Of a DNA stretch of 64,000 bases, positions 17,850 through 26,172 are shown piece by piece. Each line of letters opens with the position of its first letter. The stretch's first letter is position 1. A program made the translations under genes and the position numbers. Origin of the DNA: Oleisolibacter albus. Its GTDB lineage: Bacteria; Pseudomonadota; Alphaproteobacteria; Azospirillales; Azospirillaceae. Below the pieces are notes generated by a model that was not told the origin of the DNA, made no database searches, and was given only the letters and a program-made list of their open reading frames with translations. The stretch lies in assembly GCF_003336875.1 (NCBI RefSeq), contig NZ_QGNJ01000004.1, positions 298,080-362,079 on the forward strand. Direction: 5' to 3'.

Positions 17850-18038
17850 AGGACCCTCGGGGGAGGAGCGGGAACGGCGGTGGCAGATTGCATCAGTACC
17901 CGTCCCTTGCCCATCCCCGCCGTTGCGGCACCACCCCGCGGCAGGGACGGGGCGGCATGATCTCCCGGCACTGGTGTTCGGACACCGTCGCCGCTAGGGT
18001 CCCGGGCCAGATCGCCACCGAGCTTAGGGACAGGGCCC

Positions 18039-19340
18039 ATGATTCCCCGCTACAGCCGCCCGGAAATGACCCGCATCTGGGAGCCGGAGAACCGTTTCCG
18101 CATCTGGTTCGAGATCGAGGCCCATGCCTGCGACGCCCAGGCCAAGCTGGGCGTGATCCCGGCGGAGGCGGCCAAGGCGGTGTGGGAGCGCGGCGCCTGG
18201 GAGATTGCCCGCATCGACGAGATCGAGCGCGAGACCAAGCACGACGTCATCGCCTTCCTGACCAATCTGGCCGAGCATGTGGGGCCGGAGGCCCGCTTCG
18301 TCCACCAGGGCATGACCAGCTCCGACGTGCTGGACACCTGCCTGGCCGTGCAGATGAAACAGGCGGCCGATTTGCTGCTGGCGGATCTGGACAAGCTGCT
18401 GGCGGCGCTGAAGGCGCGGGCGCTGGAACACAGATACACCCCCACCATCGGCCGCAGCCACGGCATCCATGCCGAACCCACCACCTTCGGCGTCAAGCTG
18501 GCCGGCCACTACGCCGCCTTCGCCCGCAACCGCAAGCGCCTGGAAGCGGCGCGGGCCGAGATCGCCACCTGCGCCATCTCCGGGGCGGTCGGCACCTTCG
18601 CCAACATCGATCCCTTCGTGGAGGAGTATGTGGCGGGGCAGCTGGGCCTGTCGGTGGAGCCGCACTCGACCCAGGTCATCCCGCGCGACCGCCACGCCAT
18701 GTTCTTCGCCACGCTGGGCGTGATCGCGGCCAGCCTCGACAATCTGGCCACCGAGGTCCGCCACCTGCAGCGTTCCGAAGTGCGCGAGGCCGAGGAATTC
18801 TTCTCGCCGGGGCAGAAGGGCTCCAGCGCCATGCCGCACAAGCGCAACCCGGTGCTGTCGGAGAATCTGTCCGGCCTGTCGCGGGTGGTGCGCGGCTATG
18901 TGGTTCCGGCGCTGGAGAACGTCACCCTCTGGCATGAGCGCGACATCAGCCACTCCTCGGTGGAGCGCATGATCGGGCCGGACGCCACCGTGACCCTGGA
19001 TTTCGCCCTGATGCGGGCCGTGGGCCTGATCGAGAAGCTGGTGGTCTATCCGGAGAATCTGCAGAAGAACCTGGACATGCTGGGCGGCCTGCACAATTCC
19101 CAGCGCGTCCTGCTGGCCCTGACCCAGGCCGGCATGAGCCGCGAGGATGCCTATCGCGCCGTGCAGCGCAACGCCATGCCGGTCTGGCTGGAAGGCAAGG
19201 ACTTCCGCACCCTGCTGAAGGCCGATGCCGAGGTGATGAAGCATCTGTCGGCGGCCCAGATCGACGATGCCTTCGACCTCGCCTACCACACCAAGCATGT
19301 GGACACGATCTTCGCCCGCGTCTTCGGGCCGGAGGCGTGA
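18039..19340 (+). CDS. purB: Adenylosuccinate lyase
   Basis: The 433-residue enzyme catalyses two steps of purine synthesis, splitting fumarate from SAICAR and from adenylosuccinate. TSSDVLDT, RSHGIHAEPTTFG and the superfamily signature GSSAMPHKRNP are all present; the flexible signature loop carries the catalytic Ser. GGGACAGG lies just before ATG 18039. It stands alone and converges on the Sel1 gene, with a strong hairpin between. Confidence 0.97.
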   Translation: MIPRYSRPEMTRIWEPENRFRIWFEIEAHACDAQAKLGVIPAEAAKAVWERGAWEIARIDEIERETKHDVIAFLTNLAEHVGPEARFVHQGMTSSDVLDTCLAVQMKQAADLLLADLDKLLAALKARALEHRYTPTIGRSHGIHAEPTTFGVKLAGHYAAFARNRKRLEAARAEIATCAISGAVGTFANIDPFVEEYVAGQLGLSVEPHSTQVIPRDRHAMFFATLGVIAASLDNLATEVRHLQRSEVREAEEFFSPGQKGSSAMPHKRNPVLSENLSGLSRVVRGYVVPALENVTLWHERDISHSSVERMIGPDATVTLDFALMRAVGLIEKLVVYPENLQKNLDMLGGLHNSQRVLLALTQAGMSREDAYRAVQRNAMPVWLEGKDFRTLLKADAEVMKHLSAAQIDDAFDLAYHTKHVDTIFARVFGPEA

Positions 19341-19354
19341 TCCTGTCTGCGCGC

Positions 19355-19379
19355 GCCGGGGGCGATGGCCGCCCCCGGC
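19355..19379. terminator. Hairpin between convergent purB and Sel1 genes
   Basis: GCCGGGGGCG (19355-19364) and CGCCCCCGGC (19370-19379) form a perfect 10-bp stem with a five-base loop. A short T run (TCTTTT) begins eight bases later, so this is a plausible but not canonical intrinsic terminator. Confidence 0.55.
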
Positions 19380-19395
19380 CGACCGGTCTTTTCCG

Positions 19396-20610
19396 TCAGC
19401 CGACCCGGCTGCCCCGCAGCGAGACCAGCAGATCATGGCTGGCCCGGCCGTCGGCGGGCAGACCCTGCTTCTTCTGATAGGCGCGGATGGCGGCGACCGT
19501 GCGCTTGCCCAGGAAGCCGTCCGGCGTGCCGATCTTGTAGCCCAGCCGTTTCAACCGTTCCTGGATCTCCTTGACCCCGGCCTGGTCCACGGGGATGGCG
19601 TGGTTGCCGTGGCTGGCGGCCGTAGCCGGTGGCCGGCTTGCCGCCGGCGCTGCGGCGTCCAGGGGCCCGGCCTCGGCGATCTCGATGTTGCTGCCGCCTT
19701 CGGCCAGCCGTTGCAGGGCGGCGCGGGCGGTGCTGTCACCGCTTTCCGCCGCCCGGGCGTACCAGCCGGCAGCGGTGTCCAGGTCCGGTGCCCCGTCCAC
19801 CCCTTCCTCGTACAGCGCGCCCAGCATGATCAGGGCGCGGGCGATCCCGGCATCGGCCGCCTGTTCGAACCAGGAGGCGGCCTGCTCCAGGTCGCGGTCG
19901 ACGCCGGTTCCATCGCTGTAGAGCAGCCCCAGATCATACATGGCTTCGGCATGGCCCAGTTCGGCGGCCCGGCGGTACCAGCCCACGGCCTTGTCGAGAT
20001 CGGCCGGGACGCCGAGATCGCCGCGATAGAGCGCGGCCAGGGCCCAGCCGGCATCGGCATCGCCCTGGGTGGCAGCCTGCTCGTACCAGTAGACGGCCTT
20101 GCGCACATCTGCCGCCGTCGGCGGCGTACCGGAGGCGAAATACTCGGCCAGTTCCACCTGGGCGTCGACATCGCCGGCGCGGGCGCGGCTGTCCAGCAGC
20201 CGCAGCGGCTCGTCGGCCTTGGCGGGCAGGGGGGGCGGTGCGGTCAGGGCCGCGGCACCGGCCGCGGCTGCCATGGCCTTCCCGCCCTTGGACGGCCTGC
20301 CAGCGGCCTTGCCGGCAAAGGGACCGGATTTAGCCGCCGGGGTGGCCTTTGCCGGCGTCTGGGCGGGCGCGCCCGCCTTCTGCGGCTTCGCCGCCGGTTT
20401 GGCCATGGATCTTGCTGCGGCGACGGGCTTGACCGCCGGCTTCGCGACCGGCTTCACCACAGGCGTCTTCACGGCCGGCTTCTTGCCCGCGGCTGTTGTC
20501 TCGTGGCTGGCGGTCGCGTCCGGCTGCTTGGCCGTGGCGGCGGAGGCCGGCGGGGCTGCCAGCATGGTGGCGAGCAGAAATGGGGCGAACAGTCGGCAGC
20601 TCCGGCGCAT
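19396..20610 (-). CDS. Exported Sel1-repeat protein with C-terminal peptidoglycan-binding domain
   Basis: The 404-residue product has a signal peptide (RRSCRLFAPFLLATMLAAPPASA), a long Lys/Pro/Ala-rich low-complexity linker (about residues 30-115), four tandem Sel1/TPR-like repeats of about 36 residues (for example AVGWYRRAAELGHAEAMYDL), and a C-terminal peptidoglycan-binding type 1 domain (IQERLKRLGYKIGTPDG, TVAAIRAYQKKQGL). This points to a periplasmic scaffold attached to the cell wall. ATG 20608-20610 follows GGAGAG. The linker is PxKP-rich, as in cell-wall-spanning proteins. Confidence 0.88.
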   Translation of the reverse strand: MRRSCRLFAPFLLATMLAAPPASAATAKQPDATASHETTAAGKKPAVKTPVVKPVAKPAVKPVAAARSMAKPAAKPQKAGAPAQTPAKATPAAKSGPFAGKAAGRPSKGGKAMAAAAGAAALTAPPPLPAKADEPLRLLDSRARAGDVDAQVELAEYFASGTPPTAADVRKAVYWYEQAATQGDADAGWALAALYRGDLGVPADLDKAVGWYRRAAELGHAEAMYDLGLLYSDGTGVDRDLEQAASWFEQAADAGIARALIMLGALYEEGVDGAPDLDTAAGWYARAAESGDSTARAALQRLAEGGSNIEIAEAGPLDAAAPAASRPPATAASHGNHAIPVDQAGVKEIQERLKRLGYKIGTPDGFLGKRTVAAIRAYQKKQGLPADGRASHDLLVSLRGSRVG

Positions 20611-20732
20611 GGCCGGTCTCTCCCTGGATGGATATCGGTATGGGCGGCGAAGAATTGACCGGATCCACCGTAGCAGGAAAGCCCTTAACGGCCAGTGAGC
20701 AGCCCCGGCTCGACCGGCATTCCTCCCTTCCC

Positions 20733-20781
20733 CCATAATCCGGATCGTCCCCGTTGCAGCCGGGGGAAAATCCGATTATGG
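20733..20781. repeat. Mirrored 8-bp elements at the Sel1/tRNA-Gln divergent promoters
   Basis: CCATAATC (20733-20740) and its exact reverse complement GATTATGG (20774-20781) face outwards. Each contains TATGG on the outgoing strand, so they may be the -10 elements of divergent promoters for the Sel1 gene and the tRNA. Confidence 0.4.
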
Positions 20782-20782
20782 T
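20754..20782 (+). promoter_or_regulatory. tRNA-Gln promoter
   Basis: TTGCAG (20754-20759) and TATGGT (20777-20782) are 17 bp apart, with the tRNA starting 20 bases later, which fits a sigma-70-type promoter. Confidence 0.55.
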
Positions 20783-20802
20783 GCCGGCCCTTGCGAGGGT
20801 CT

Positions 20803-20877
20803 TGGGGCGTCGCCAAGCGGTAAGGCAGCGGTTTTTGGTACCGCCATTCCCAGGTTCGAATCCTGGCGCCCCAGCCA
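20803..20877 (+). tRNA. tRNA-Gln (anticodon TTG)
   Basis: The acceptor arm TGGGGCG (20803-20809) pairs with CGCCCCA (20867-20873), followed by discriminator G and an encoded CCA. The anticodon stem GCGGT/ACCGC encloses the loop TTTTGGT, placing TTG at 20835-20837. The T loop GTTCGAATC is standard. It is the only RNA gene recognised in the window and lies between the Sel1 and GGDEF-EAL genes. Confidence 0.96.
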
Positions 20878-20984
20878 CCTGTCTCCCTTCCAGTCATAGA
20901 CATGAAATCAGCAGTCGTGCCGACGCGGGGCTGGCGGCGGGAGCCGTGCAGCCGCTTGGGCTTTCCTTCTCCGGCCGATCATTG

Positions 20985-20999
20985 TTAAACTGCTGTTAA
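20985..20999 (+). promoter_or_regulatory. CtrA-type binding site, TTAA-N7-TTAA
   Basis: TTAA at 20985-20988 and at 20996-20999 are separated by exactly seven bases, the full CtrA consensus spacing, in an AT-rich stretch otherwise rare here. A -10-like TATAAA lies at 21031-21036, and the gene start is at 21128, so the site would sit at about -45 to -60. CtrA in non-Caulobacter alphaproteobacteria controls motility, c-di-GMP and gene-transfer functions. Assignment rests on the motif alone. Confidence 0.6.
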
Positions 21000-21127
21000 A
21001 ATTACCGTGTCGGAATACGCATAAATTCTGTATAAATTCGTTCAATGCAGGTACCGGCGGTTGCTTTATGTATCATTCCGTTATATCTGCACTGGGAAGG
21101 GCTCGGCTGGGTGAGGCGCAAGGGACG

Positions 21128-22408
21128 ATGAATCGGCAGCCGCAGGCACCGAAGCGGGATTGGGTCCGCATCAAGCCGGGGGAAAGGACAGCCCAGCTTC
21201 CCGATCGCGTCGAGTATGACGACCAGAAACTCTATACGCTGCTCCAGTCTGCCAAGCGCGAAGTGCAGGGACTGCGGCTGATCCATCTGCATATGTCGCT
21301 GCTGCGCGACAAATCGAACCTGGATGTCCTGTCGATCCGCCGCGCCATGCAGGAGACGGCGGACCAGTCGGCCTATCTCCAGGTATTTTCCCTGTCGAAC
21401 GACGACGTCATCGTTCTCTACAAGGGCATCAAATTTTCGGTGATCTCCACCGTCTGCTCGCAGATCGAGCGCTTGCTGCTGTCGCGCACCAGCCTGGTGA
21501 AGCGCAATCCCTACGGGGAGGACAGCCTCTACTCGATCATGGAGTTGTCGCTGAACTTTGTGAGCGTCATCCGCTTCATCGAGAGTCTGGGGCGCGATGG
21601 CGGGACCGAACAGAAGCAGGAGACGAAACCGCCGGTCACGCTGGAGGAACTGGGCAAGATCGAGCGGGCGGTGCAGATGTTCGATCTGTCGCCCTTCATG
21701 CTGAATCAGCCCGTTGTCAACATCCAGGGGCTAGAGCAGAACGAATTCGAATATTTTGAACTCTATATCGCCGTCAAGGCACTGGAAGAGCGACTCTCAC
21801 CCCAATACGACATCACCGCCAACAAATGGCTGTTCAGCTATTTCACGGCCAATCTCGACAATTCTGTGCTGAAGGCACTGAATTACGGGGTTGATTTTCT
21901 GCGTGGCAAGCGCATCGGCCTCAATCTCAACCTGTCCACCATCCTGTCGGCGAATTTCGTGAAGTTCGACGAGCGTCTGACCACGGAACTCCGTGGCAAT
22001 GTGGTGCTGGAGATCAACAAGGCCGACGTGGTCGAGAATGTCTCCCTGTACAAGGAGGTCATCGATTTTGCCGCCAGCAAGGGCTACAAGATCTGCATCG
22101 ACGGGCTGAACGATTTCTGGGTCACCCATATGGATCTGGAGTACATGGCCTGCGACTACGCCAAGATCTTCTGGTCCGACGAGATGGAAAGCCTGCCGCC
22201 GCGCGAGTATGACGCCTTTGTCGAGCGCATCCAGGCCCAGAGCAATTGCCGTTTCGTCCTGGCCCGCTGCGGCAGTGTCCGTGGTCTGATGTTCGCCGAG
22301 AAATGCGGCATCAACCTGGTGCAGGGCCGGGTCGTGGATAACATCCTGCGCAAGGGCGTGCTGCTGCGCGACGCCATCAAGACCGCCAAAGCCATGGATG
22401 CGGCCTGA
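21128..22408 (+). CDS. Degenerate GGDEF-EAL domain protein, probably non-catalytic
   Basis: The 426-residue protein starts at ATG 21128 with AAGGGA upstream; an ATG 60 bases earlier has no ribosome site. Residues about 45-125 resemble a GGDEF fold, with VFSLSNDDVIVLYKG where RxGGDEF would be. Residues about 190-420 resemble an EAL domain: FMLNQPVVNIQG at the first strand, LNLNLSTILSANFVKF at the NLS region and VVLEINKADVVENV at the ELTE region. The EAL triad, the DDFGTG loop and the catalytic Lys are all replaced (FELY, IDGLND, YAKIFW). It most likely senses c-di-GMP or acts by protein contact. Its promoter carries a CtrA-type site. Confidence 0.75.
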   Translation: MNRQPQAPKRDWVRIKPGERTAQLPDRVEYDDQKLYTLLQSAKREVQGLRLIHLHMSLLRDKSNLDVLSIRRAMQETADQSAYLQVFSLSNDDVIVLYKGIKFSVISTVCSQIERLLLSRTSLVKRNPYGEDSLYSIMELSLNFVSVIRFIESLGRDGGTEQKQETKPPVTLEELGKIERAVQMFDLSPFMLNQPVVNIQGLEQNEFEYFELYIAVKALEERLSPQYDITANKWLFSYFTANLDNSVLKALNYGVDFLRGKRIGLNLNLSTILSANFVKFDERLTTELRGNVVLEINKADVVENVSLYKEVIDFAASKGYKICIDGLNDFWVTHMDLEYMACDYAKIFWSDEMESLPPREYDAFVERIQAQSNCRFVLARCGSVRGLMFAEKCGINLVQGRVVDNILRKGVLLRDAIKTAKAMDAA

Positions 22409-22429
22409 CCGGTTCAGGCCCCAACAGCC

Positions 22430-22945
22430 TCATCCCGGATTGTGCCACCAGATCCAGCCATTGAGCACAGCGGCAAAGCTGACCCAGGCCAGATAGGGCA
22501 GCAACAGCAGACCAGCCGGCCGGCTGTGAATGGCGAAGGTCCGGGATGTCAGCAGGATGGCGCTCCACAGCAGCAGGATGTCCACCAGGGCGGCACCGGG
22601 GCTGCGCAGGCCGAAGAACAGGATCGACCACGCCAGATTGAGCAGCAACTGCAGGACGAACAATGCCAGCGCCCCACGGGCCCCGGTCACGCCCTGCCGC
22701 CGCCAGACCAGCCAAGCCGCTACGGCCATCATGGCATAGAGAAGGGTCCAGACCGGGCCAAAGATCCAGTTGGGCGGGTTGAACGGCGGCTTCTGCAAGG
22801 TCGCATACCAGCCGCCGATTTCAGGAGTGGTGACGCTGCTACCGACAGCCGCCACGGCAAAACAGCCGATCAGAATGACGGTCAGCCCCAACCAGGAACG
22901 GACGGGCGAAAGGAAAGGGGTGGTCGTGCTCATAGGAGTGAACAT
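22430..22945 (-). CDS. tspO: TspO/MBR-family tryptophan-rich sensory protein
   Basis: The 171-residue membrane protein has five helices and the family core WYATLQKPPFNPPNWIFGPVW, WLVWRR and FFGLRSP, with many Trp residues. TspO binds tetrapyrroles and in Rhodobacter modulates photosynthesis genes in response to oxygen. ATG 22943-22945 (MFTPMSTT) is chosen because AAGG lies about ten bases upstream; an ATG 12 bases further in lacks one. The start lies ten bases from an FNR/FixK-type box shared with the divergent gene. Confidence 0.93.
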   Translation of the reverse strand: MFTPMSTTTPFLSPVRSWLGLTVILIGCFAVAAVGSSVTTPEIGGWYATLQKPPFNPPNWIFGPVWTLLYAMMAVAAWLVWRRQGVTGARGALALFVLQLLLNLAWSILFFGLRSPGAALVDILLLWSAILLTSRTFAIHSRPAGLLLLPYLAWVSFAAVLNGWIWWHNPG

Positions 22946-22954
22946 CGGTCGACC

Positions 22955-22968
22955 TTGATCGATGTCAA
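22955..22968. promoter_or_regulatory. FNR/FixK-type box between tspO and the unknown gene
   Basis: TTGAT-CGAT-GTCAA at 22955-22968 matches the full TTGA[CT]-N4-[AG]TCAA consensus of FNR/FixK/DNR regulators. A -10-like TATGAA lies at 22988-22993 on the plus strand, which places the box near -40 for the gene at 23062, the class II activator position. For tspO the box overlaps the ribosome-site region, so there it could only act in repression or from the leader. Confidence 0.6.
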
Positions 22969-23061
22969 GACAGGAAACTCCTACCAATATGAACCAACGC
23001 AACTGTCACAAACTCCGCTATAGTGCGCCGGACTAGTCCGTTTGGAGGTGAGGCGTCGCCC

Positions 23062-24063
23062 ATGACGTCGGTTGACGATACCCATGCGGCCGCCGGCACC
23101 ACACCGGCCCAAGCCGGGGGGCAGGCCGGGGCCGATCCCAGCACGCACTTCATCTTTGTCAGCAAGGTTTTCGCCTTGCCCGGCGGCTATTTTTGTCTGG
23201 CCAAGGACACGGGTGAAGCCGTGTTCAATGTCCATTTGGGCGATGTCTGGGGCAAGATCCCCTTCCGCACCATGCGGGAGACTTTCGATATCGATGAGAA
23301 AAGCCAGGATGGACGCCTGCTCGGCGTCGTCGAGAAAGGGCTGAAATTTGTCAAGGAAATCCGGCCCGGTGACAGTATCCCCAGGGAATTGCTGGATGGT
23401 TCCGCCAGTTGGCGCGTGGATGAACAACATCTGTTGATCGCCCGTGGACGCCTGACTCTGCAGCTGGTCTCATGGATCTCGGGTAAGGACGAAATCATCA
23501 CCGACCGCTTTAAACTGTTGCAGATGGTCGAGGATCCCCAAACCAAGGCCAAGACACAGGAAGCCTTTGCCCGGCTGGCGCGGCAGTTCGGCCTGCCGGA
23601 AGAGCGCAAACAGGAGATGATCGACAAGGTCGAATCCCTGGCGCGGGAGTTAAGCTATATCGAGGCCCTGCGTGACCGTTACGGCTTGGTGCAGAAGATC
23701 ATGTCCAGTCTGGGACAGGCACGGCGGGTCTTTAAAGGCGACAATACGATCCAGTCCGATATCGCCCGCATGCAGGCACTCGCCAAGGTCCCCATCGCCA
23801 ATTTCGACGATGCCTTCAACCAGATTGACGGTCAGTGCGCCGAAGTCATGGCCATGTTGCGCAGCTTCGACGCCCAGGTCGCCTTCATTCGCCGCATGCG
23901 CGACGAACTCCATACCAATCTGATGATCTGGGACGAATTGATTGAGGATTGGAACGGCCACGAGGTCGACAAGGGACCGGAGACCGAGGGACTGCTGAAG
24001 CGGACTTACCAATTCCTGGCTCAGCATTTCCTGATCAGCAAGGTCTGGAGCCGCAACGGCTGA
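23062..24063 (+). CDS. Unrecognised 333-residue soluble protein
   Basis: No family was recognised. A strong GGAGGTGAGG site precedes ATG 23062. The first 30 residues are Ala/Gly/Thr-rich and probably disordered. Residues about 30-135 look beta-rich (HFIFVSKVFALPGGYFCLAKDTGEAVFNVHL, with GDVWGKIPF). From about 150 on it is strongly helical and charged, with heptad-like stretches (FARLARQFGLPEERKQEMIDKVESLARELSYIEALRD, and FDAQVAFIRRMRDELHTN). No signal peptide, membrane helix, cysteine motif or enzyme signature is seen. GC3 bias looks weaker than in its neighbours. It diverges from tspO around an FNR/FixK-type box and converges on the VWA gene, so it is transcribed alone. Confidence 0.85.
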   Translation: MTSVDDTHAAAGTTPAQAGGQAGADPSTHFIFVSKVFALPGGYFCLAKDTGEAVFNVHLGDVWGKIPFRTMRETFDIDEKSQDGRLLGVVEKGLKFVKEIRPGDSIPRELLDGSASWRVDEQHLLIARGRLTLQLVSWISGKDEIITDRFKLLQMVEDPQTKAKTQEAFARLARQFGLPEERKQEMIDKVESLARELSYIEALRDRYGLVQKIMSSLGQARRVFKGDNTIQSDIARMQALAKVPIANFDDAFNQIDGQCAEVMAMLRSFDAQVAFIRRMRDELHTNLMIWDELIEDWNGHEVDKGPETEGLLKRTYQFLAQHFLISKVWSRNG

Positions 24064-24099
24064 CATCGGGCGATAGGCACGCGCCCATGTCAGCCCTCG

Positions 24100-26172
24100 C
24101 TACCTCCCCTCCCGCCGCCAGGCCAGCAACAGCAGGCCCAGGGCCAGAAGCAGCACGGCCAGGGCCGGCAGCAGCGGGACTTGGCTGACGCCGGTCACGA
24201 CGTAGTCGGCATTGGCCCGGAGGCCCAGCCAGCCTCGGCCGGCACCGTCCCGGTCCGGCCGGGTCCGGCGCACGTCGGGTGTCCCGTCGGCCAGCCAGTA
24301 AGTTCCGCCGCCCGTAGCCTTTGTCACGGGCGCCAGGGGCTGGTGGCTGGTGCGGACATCGCGGAGTTCCGGCGGGTTGACGGCGCCGACCACGGCCAGG
24401 GCCGTGCGTTGGCCGTCGCTGATGCGCCAGATGCCTGGCTCGCCGGCGACCAGCGATCCGGTGGCGGTGCCGTCGCCCTGATCCTCCAGCCGCAGGTCGG
24501 ACGCGACATCGCCGGGCGAGGTCACCTGGATGGCGCGCGGGTCCGGCTCCAGGCTGCGCCGGGTTACGCTGATGCGGTTGCCGTCGACGCGGGCCTTGAG
24601 ATCGTTCTCCTCCAGCTCCGGTTCCTTCATCAGCCAGTGGGCCAGCCGCCGCAGCAATTCGGCCTGTGGTCCCCCGCCCTCGAATCCGCGGGACCACAGC
24701 CAGATCTGGTCGGAGGACAGTTGGGCCACGCGGCCTTCACCCACCCGGTCCAGCACCAGCAGCGGCCGCCCGCCGGCACCCGACATCACCACGCTGCCGC
24801 GCGTCGGGGCCACATCGATTTGGCGGAACCAGCGGCCCCATGGGCCGACACCGTCCGCCGCGTCGGTCAGCCCGGCGGTGACCGGATGACGCTTGCCCAG
24901 ATCGGTGACGGTGGGGGTGAAAGGCTGCTCCAGCACCTCACCCGTGGGTTCGGCCGGCAGCACCGTGCCCAGCGGCGTGCGATAGACGGACAAGGGCGTG
25001 GCGAAGCTGGGGCCGCTGGCCTCCAGCAAGGCTCCGCCCTTCTCGACATAATCTGCGATGTTGGCCAGATAGGCGTTCGGCAGGACGCCCCGGCGGCGAT
25101 AGCGGTCGAAGATGATGAGGTCGAACTCGTCGAGCTTCATCTCGAACAGTTCGCGGGTGGGAAAGGCAATCAGCGACAGCTCGCGGATCGGGGTGCCGTC
25201 CTGCTTCTCCGGTGGCCGCAGGATGGTGAAGTGCACCAGATCCACTGACGGGTCGGCCTTCAGCAGGTTGCGCCAGGTGCGTTCGCCGGCGTGGGGCTCG
25301 CCCGAGACCAGCAGCACGCGCAACCGGTCGCGCACGCCATTGACCACGATGGCCGCCCGGTTGTTGGCCAGGGTCAGTTCCTGCGGACCGGCCTCCACCG
25401 CCAGTTCGAACACATTCAGCCCGCCATGGGTCAGGGTGAAGGTCAAAGGCACATCCTGTCCCACCGGCACACGCAGCGGGCGTGGTGCCTCCCCATCCTG
25501 GCGCAGCGTGACGGTGGCGTCGCCGCCGCCCGCGCCCGGCAGATCCTCGACCCGCACGGTAAAGGTGACCGGCTTGTCCACCAGTCCGAAATTGGGCGCC
25601 TGGACCACGGTCAGGCGGCGGTCGCCCTCGTTGTGCTCGCCGGTCAGCAGCGCATGCACAGGGCCGAAGTCACGCAGTTGCGGCAGCCCTTCGGCCACGT
25701 CATGCACCTGCCCGTCGGTGATCAGCACGGCCCCGGCCACCCGCCGCCGCGGCACGTCGGCTGTGGCCCGGGTCACCGCCTCCAGCAGGCGGGTCTCCTC
25801 GATGGCGGCGCCCTCGGCGCTGCGGGCGTCGGCCGTGCGGACGATCCGCACCTCCAGATCCTGGTACTTGGCCAGGGTCTGCTGCAGCGTGGCCAGGGCC
25901 TGTTCCGCCCGTGCCCGGCGTTCGCCGATGTTCTGGCTGGGGGACTGGTCGACGATGATGACGGCCACATCCTTGATGGGCTGGCGCTGTTCCTCCACCA
26001 GGGACGGGTTGGCCAACGCCAGCACCAGCACGGTCAGCGCAGCCAGCCGCAGCAGGCCGCCGCGGGCGCGGTGCCACAGAGACAGGCCGCAGCCGGCCAG
26101 TCCCAGAACAAACAGGGCCAGCAACAGCGGCAGCGGGATCAGCGGCGCCCAGACCAGGAAGGTTCCGTTCAT
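24100..26172 (-). CDS. Membrane-anchored VWA protein of the MoxR cluster
   Basis: The 690-residue protein has two N-terminal membrane helices (residues 7-28 and 40-58), then a von Willebrand A domain whose MIDAS motif is intact (VDQSPS, DxSxS, about residue 74), a beta-sandwich stretch, a class-I-amidotransferase-like fold around LIIFDRYRRRGVLPNAYLANIADYVEKGG, and a C-terminal helix followed by RRE. This is the known architecture of large membrane proteins in MoxR operons. Metal-ion-dependent adhesion implies partner binding at the periplasmic or cytoplasmic face. ATG 26170-26172 overlaps the stop of the preceding gene by four bases. Confidence 0.85.
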   Translation of the reverse strand: MNGTFLVWAPLIPLPLLLALFVLGLAGCGLSLWHRARGGLLRLAALTVLVLALANPSLVEEQRQPIKDVAVIIVDQSPSQNIGERRARAEQALATLQQTLAKYQDLEVRIVRTADARSAEGAAIEETRLLEAVTRATADVPRRRVAGAVLITDGQVHDVAEGLPQLRDFGPVHALLTGEHNEGDRRLTVVQAPNFGLVDKPVTFTVRVEDLPGAGGGDATVTLRQDGEAPRPLRVPVGQDVPLTFTLTHGGLNVFELAVEAGPQELTLANNRAAIVVNGVRDRLRVLLVSGEPHAGERTWRNLLKADPSVDLVHFTILRPPEKQDGTPIRELSLIAFPTRELFEMKLDEFDLIIFDRYRRRGVLPNAYLANIADYVEKGGALLEASGPSFATPLSVYRTPLGTVLPAEPTGEVLEQPFTPTVTDLGKRHPVTAGLTDAADGVGPWGRWFRQIDVAPTRGSVVMSGAGGRPLLVLDRVGEGRVAQLSSDQIWLWSRGFEGGGPQAELLRRLAHWLMKEPELEENDLKARVDGNRISVTRRSLEPDPRAIQVTSPGDVASDLRLEDQGDGTATGSLVAGEPGIWRISDGQRTALAVVGAVNPPELRDVRTSHQPLAPVTKATGGGTYWLADGTPDVRRTRPDRDGAGRGWLGLRANADYVVTGVSQVPLLPALAVLLLALGLLLLAWRREGR

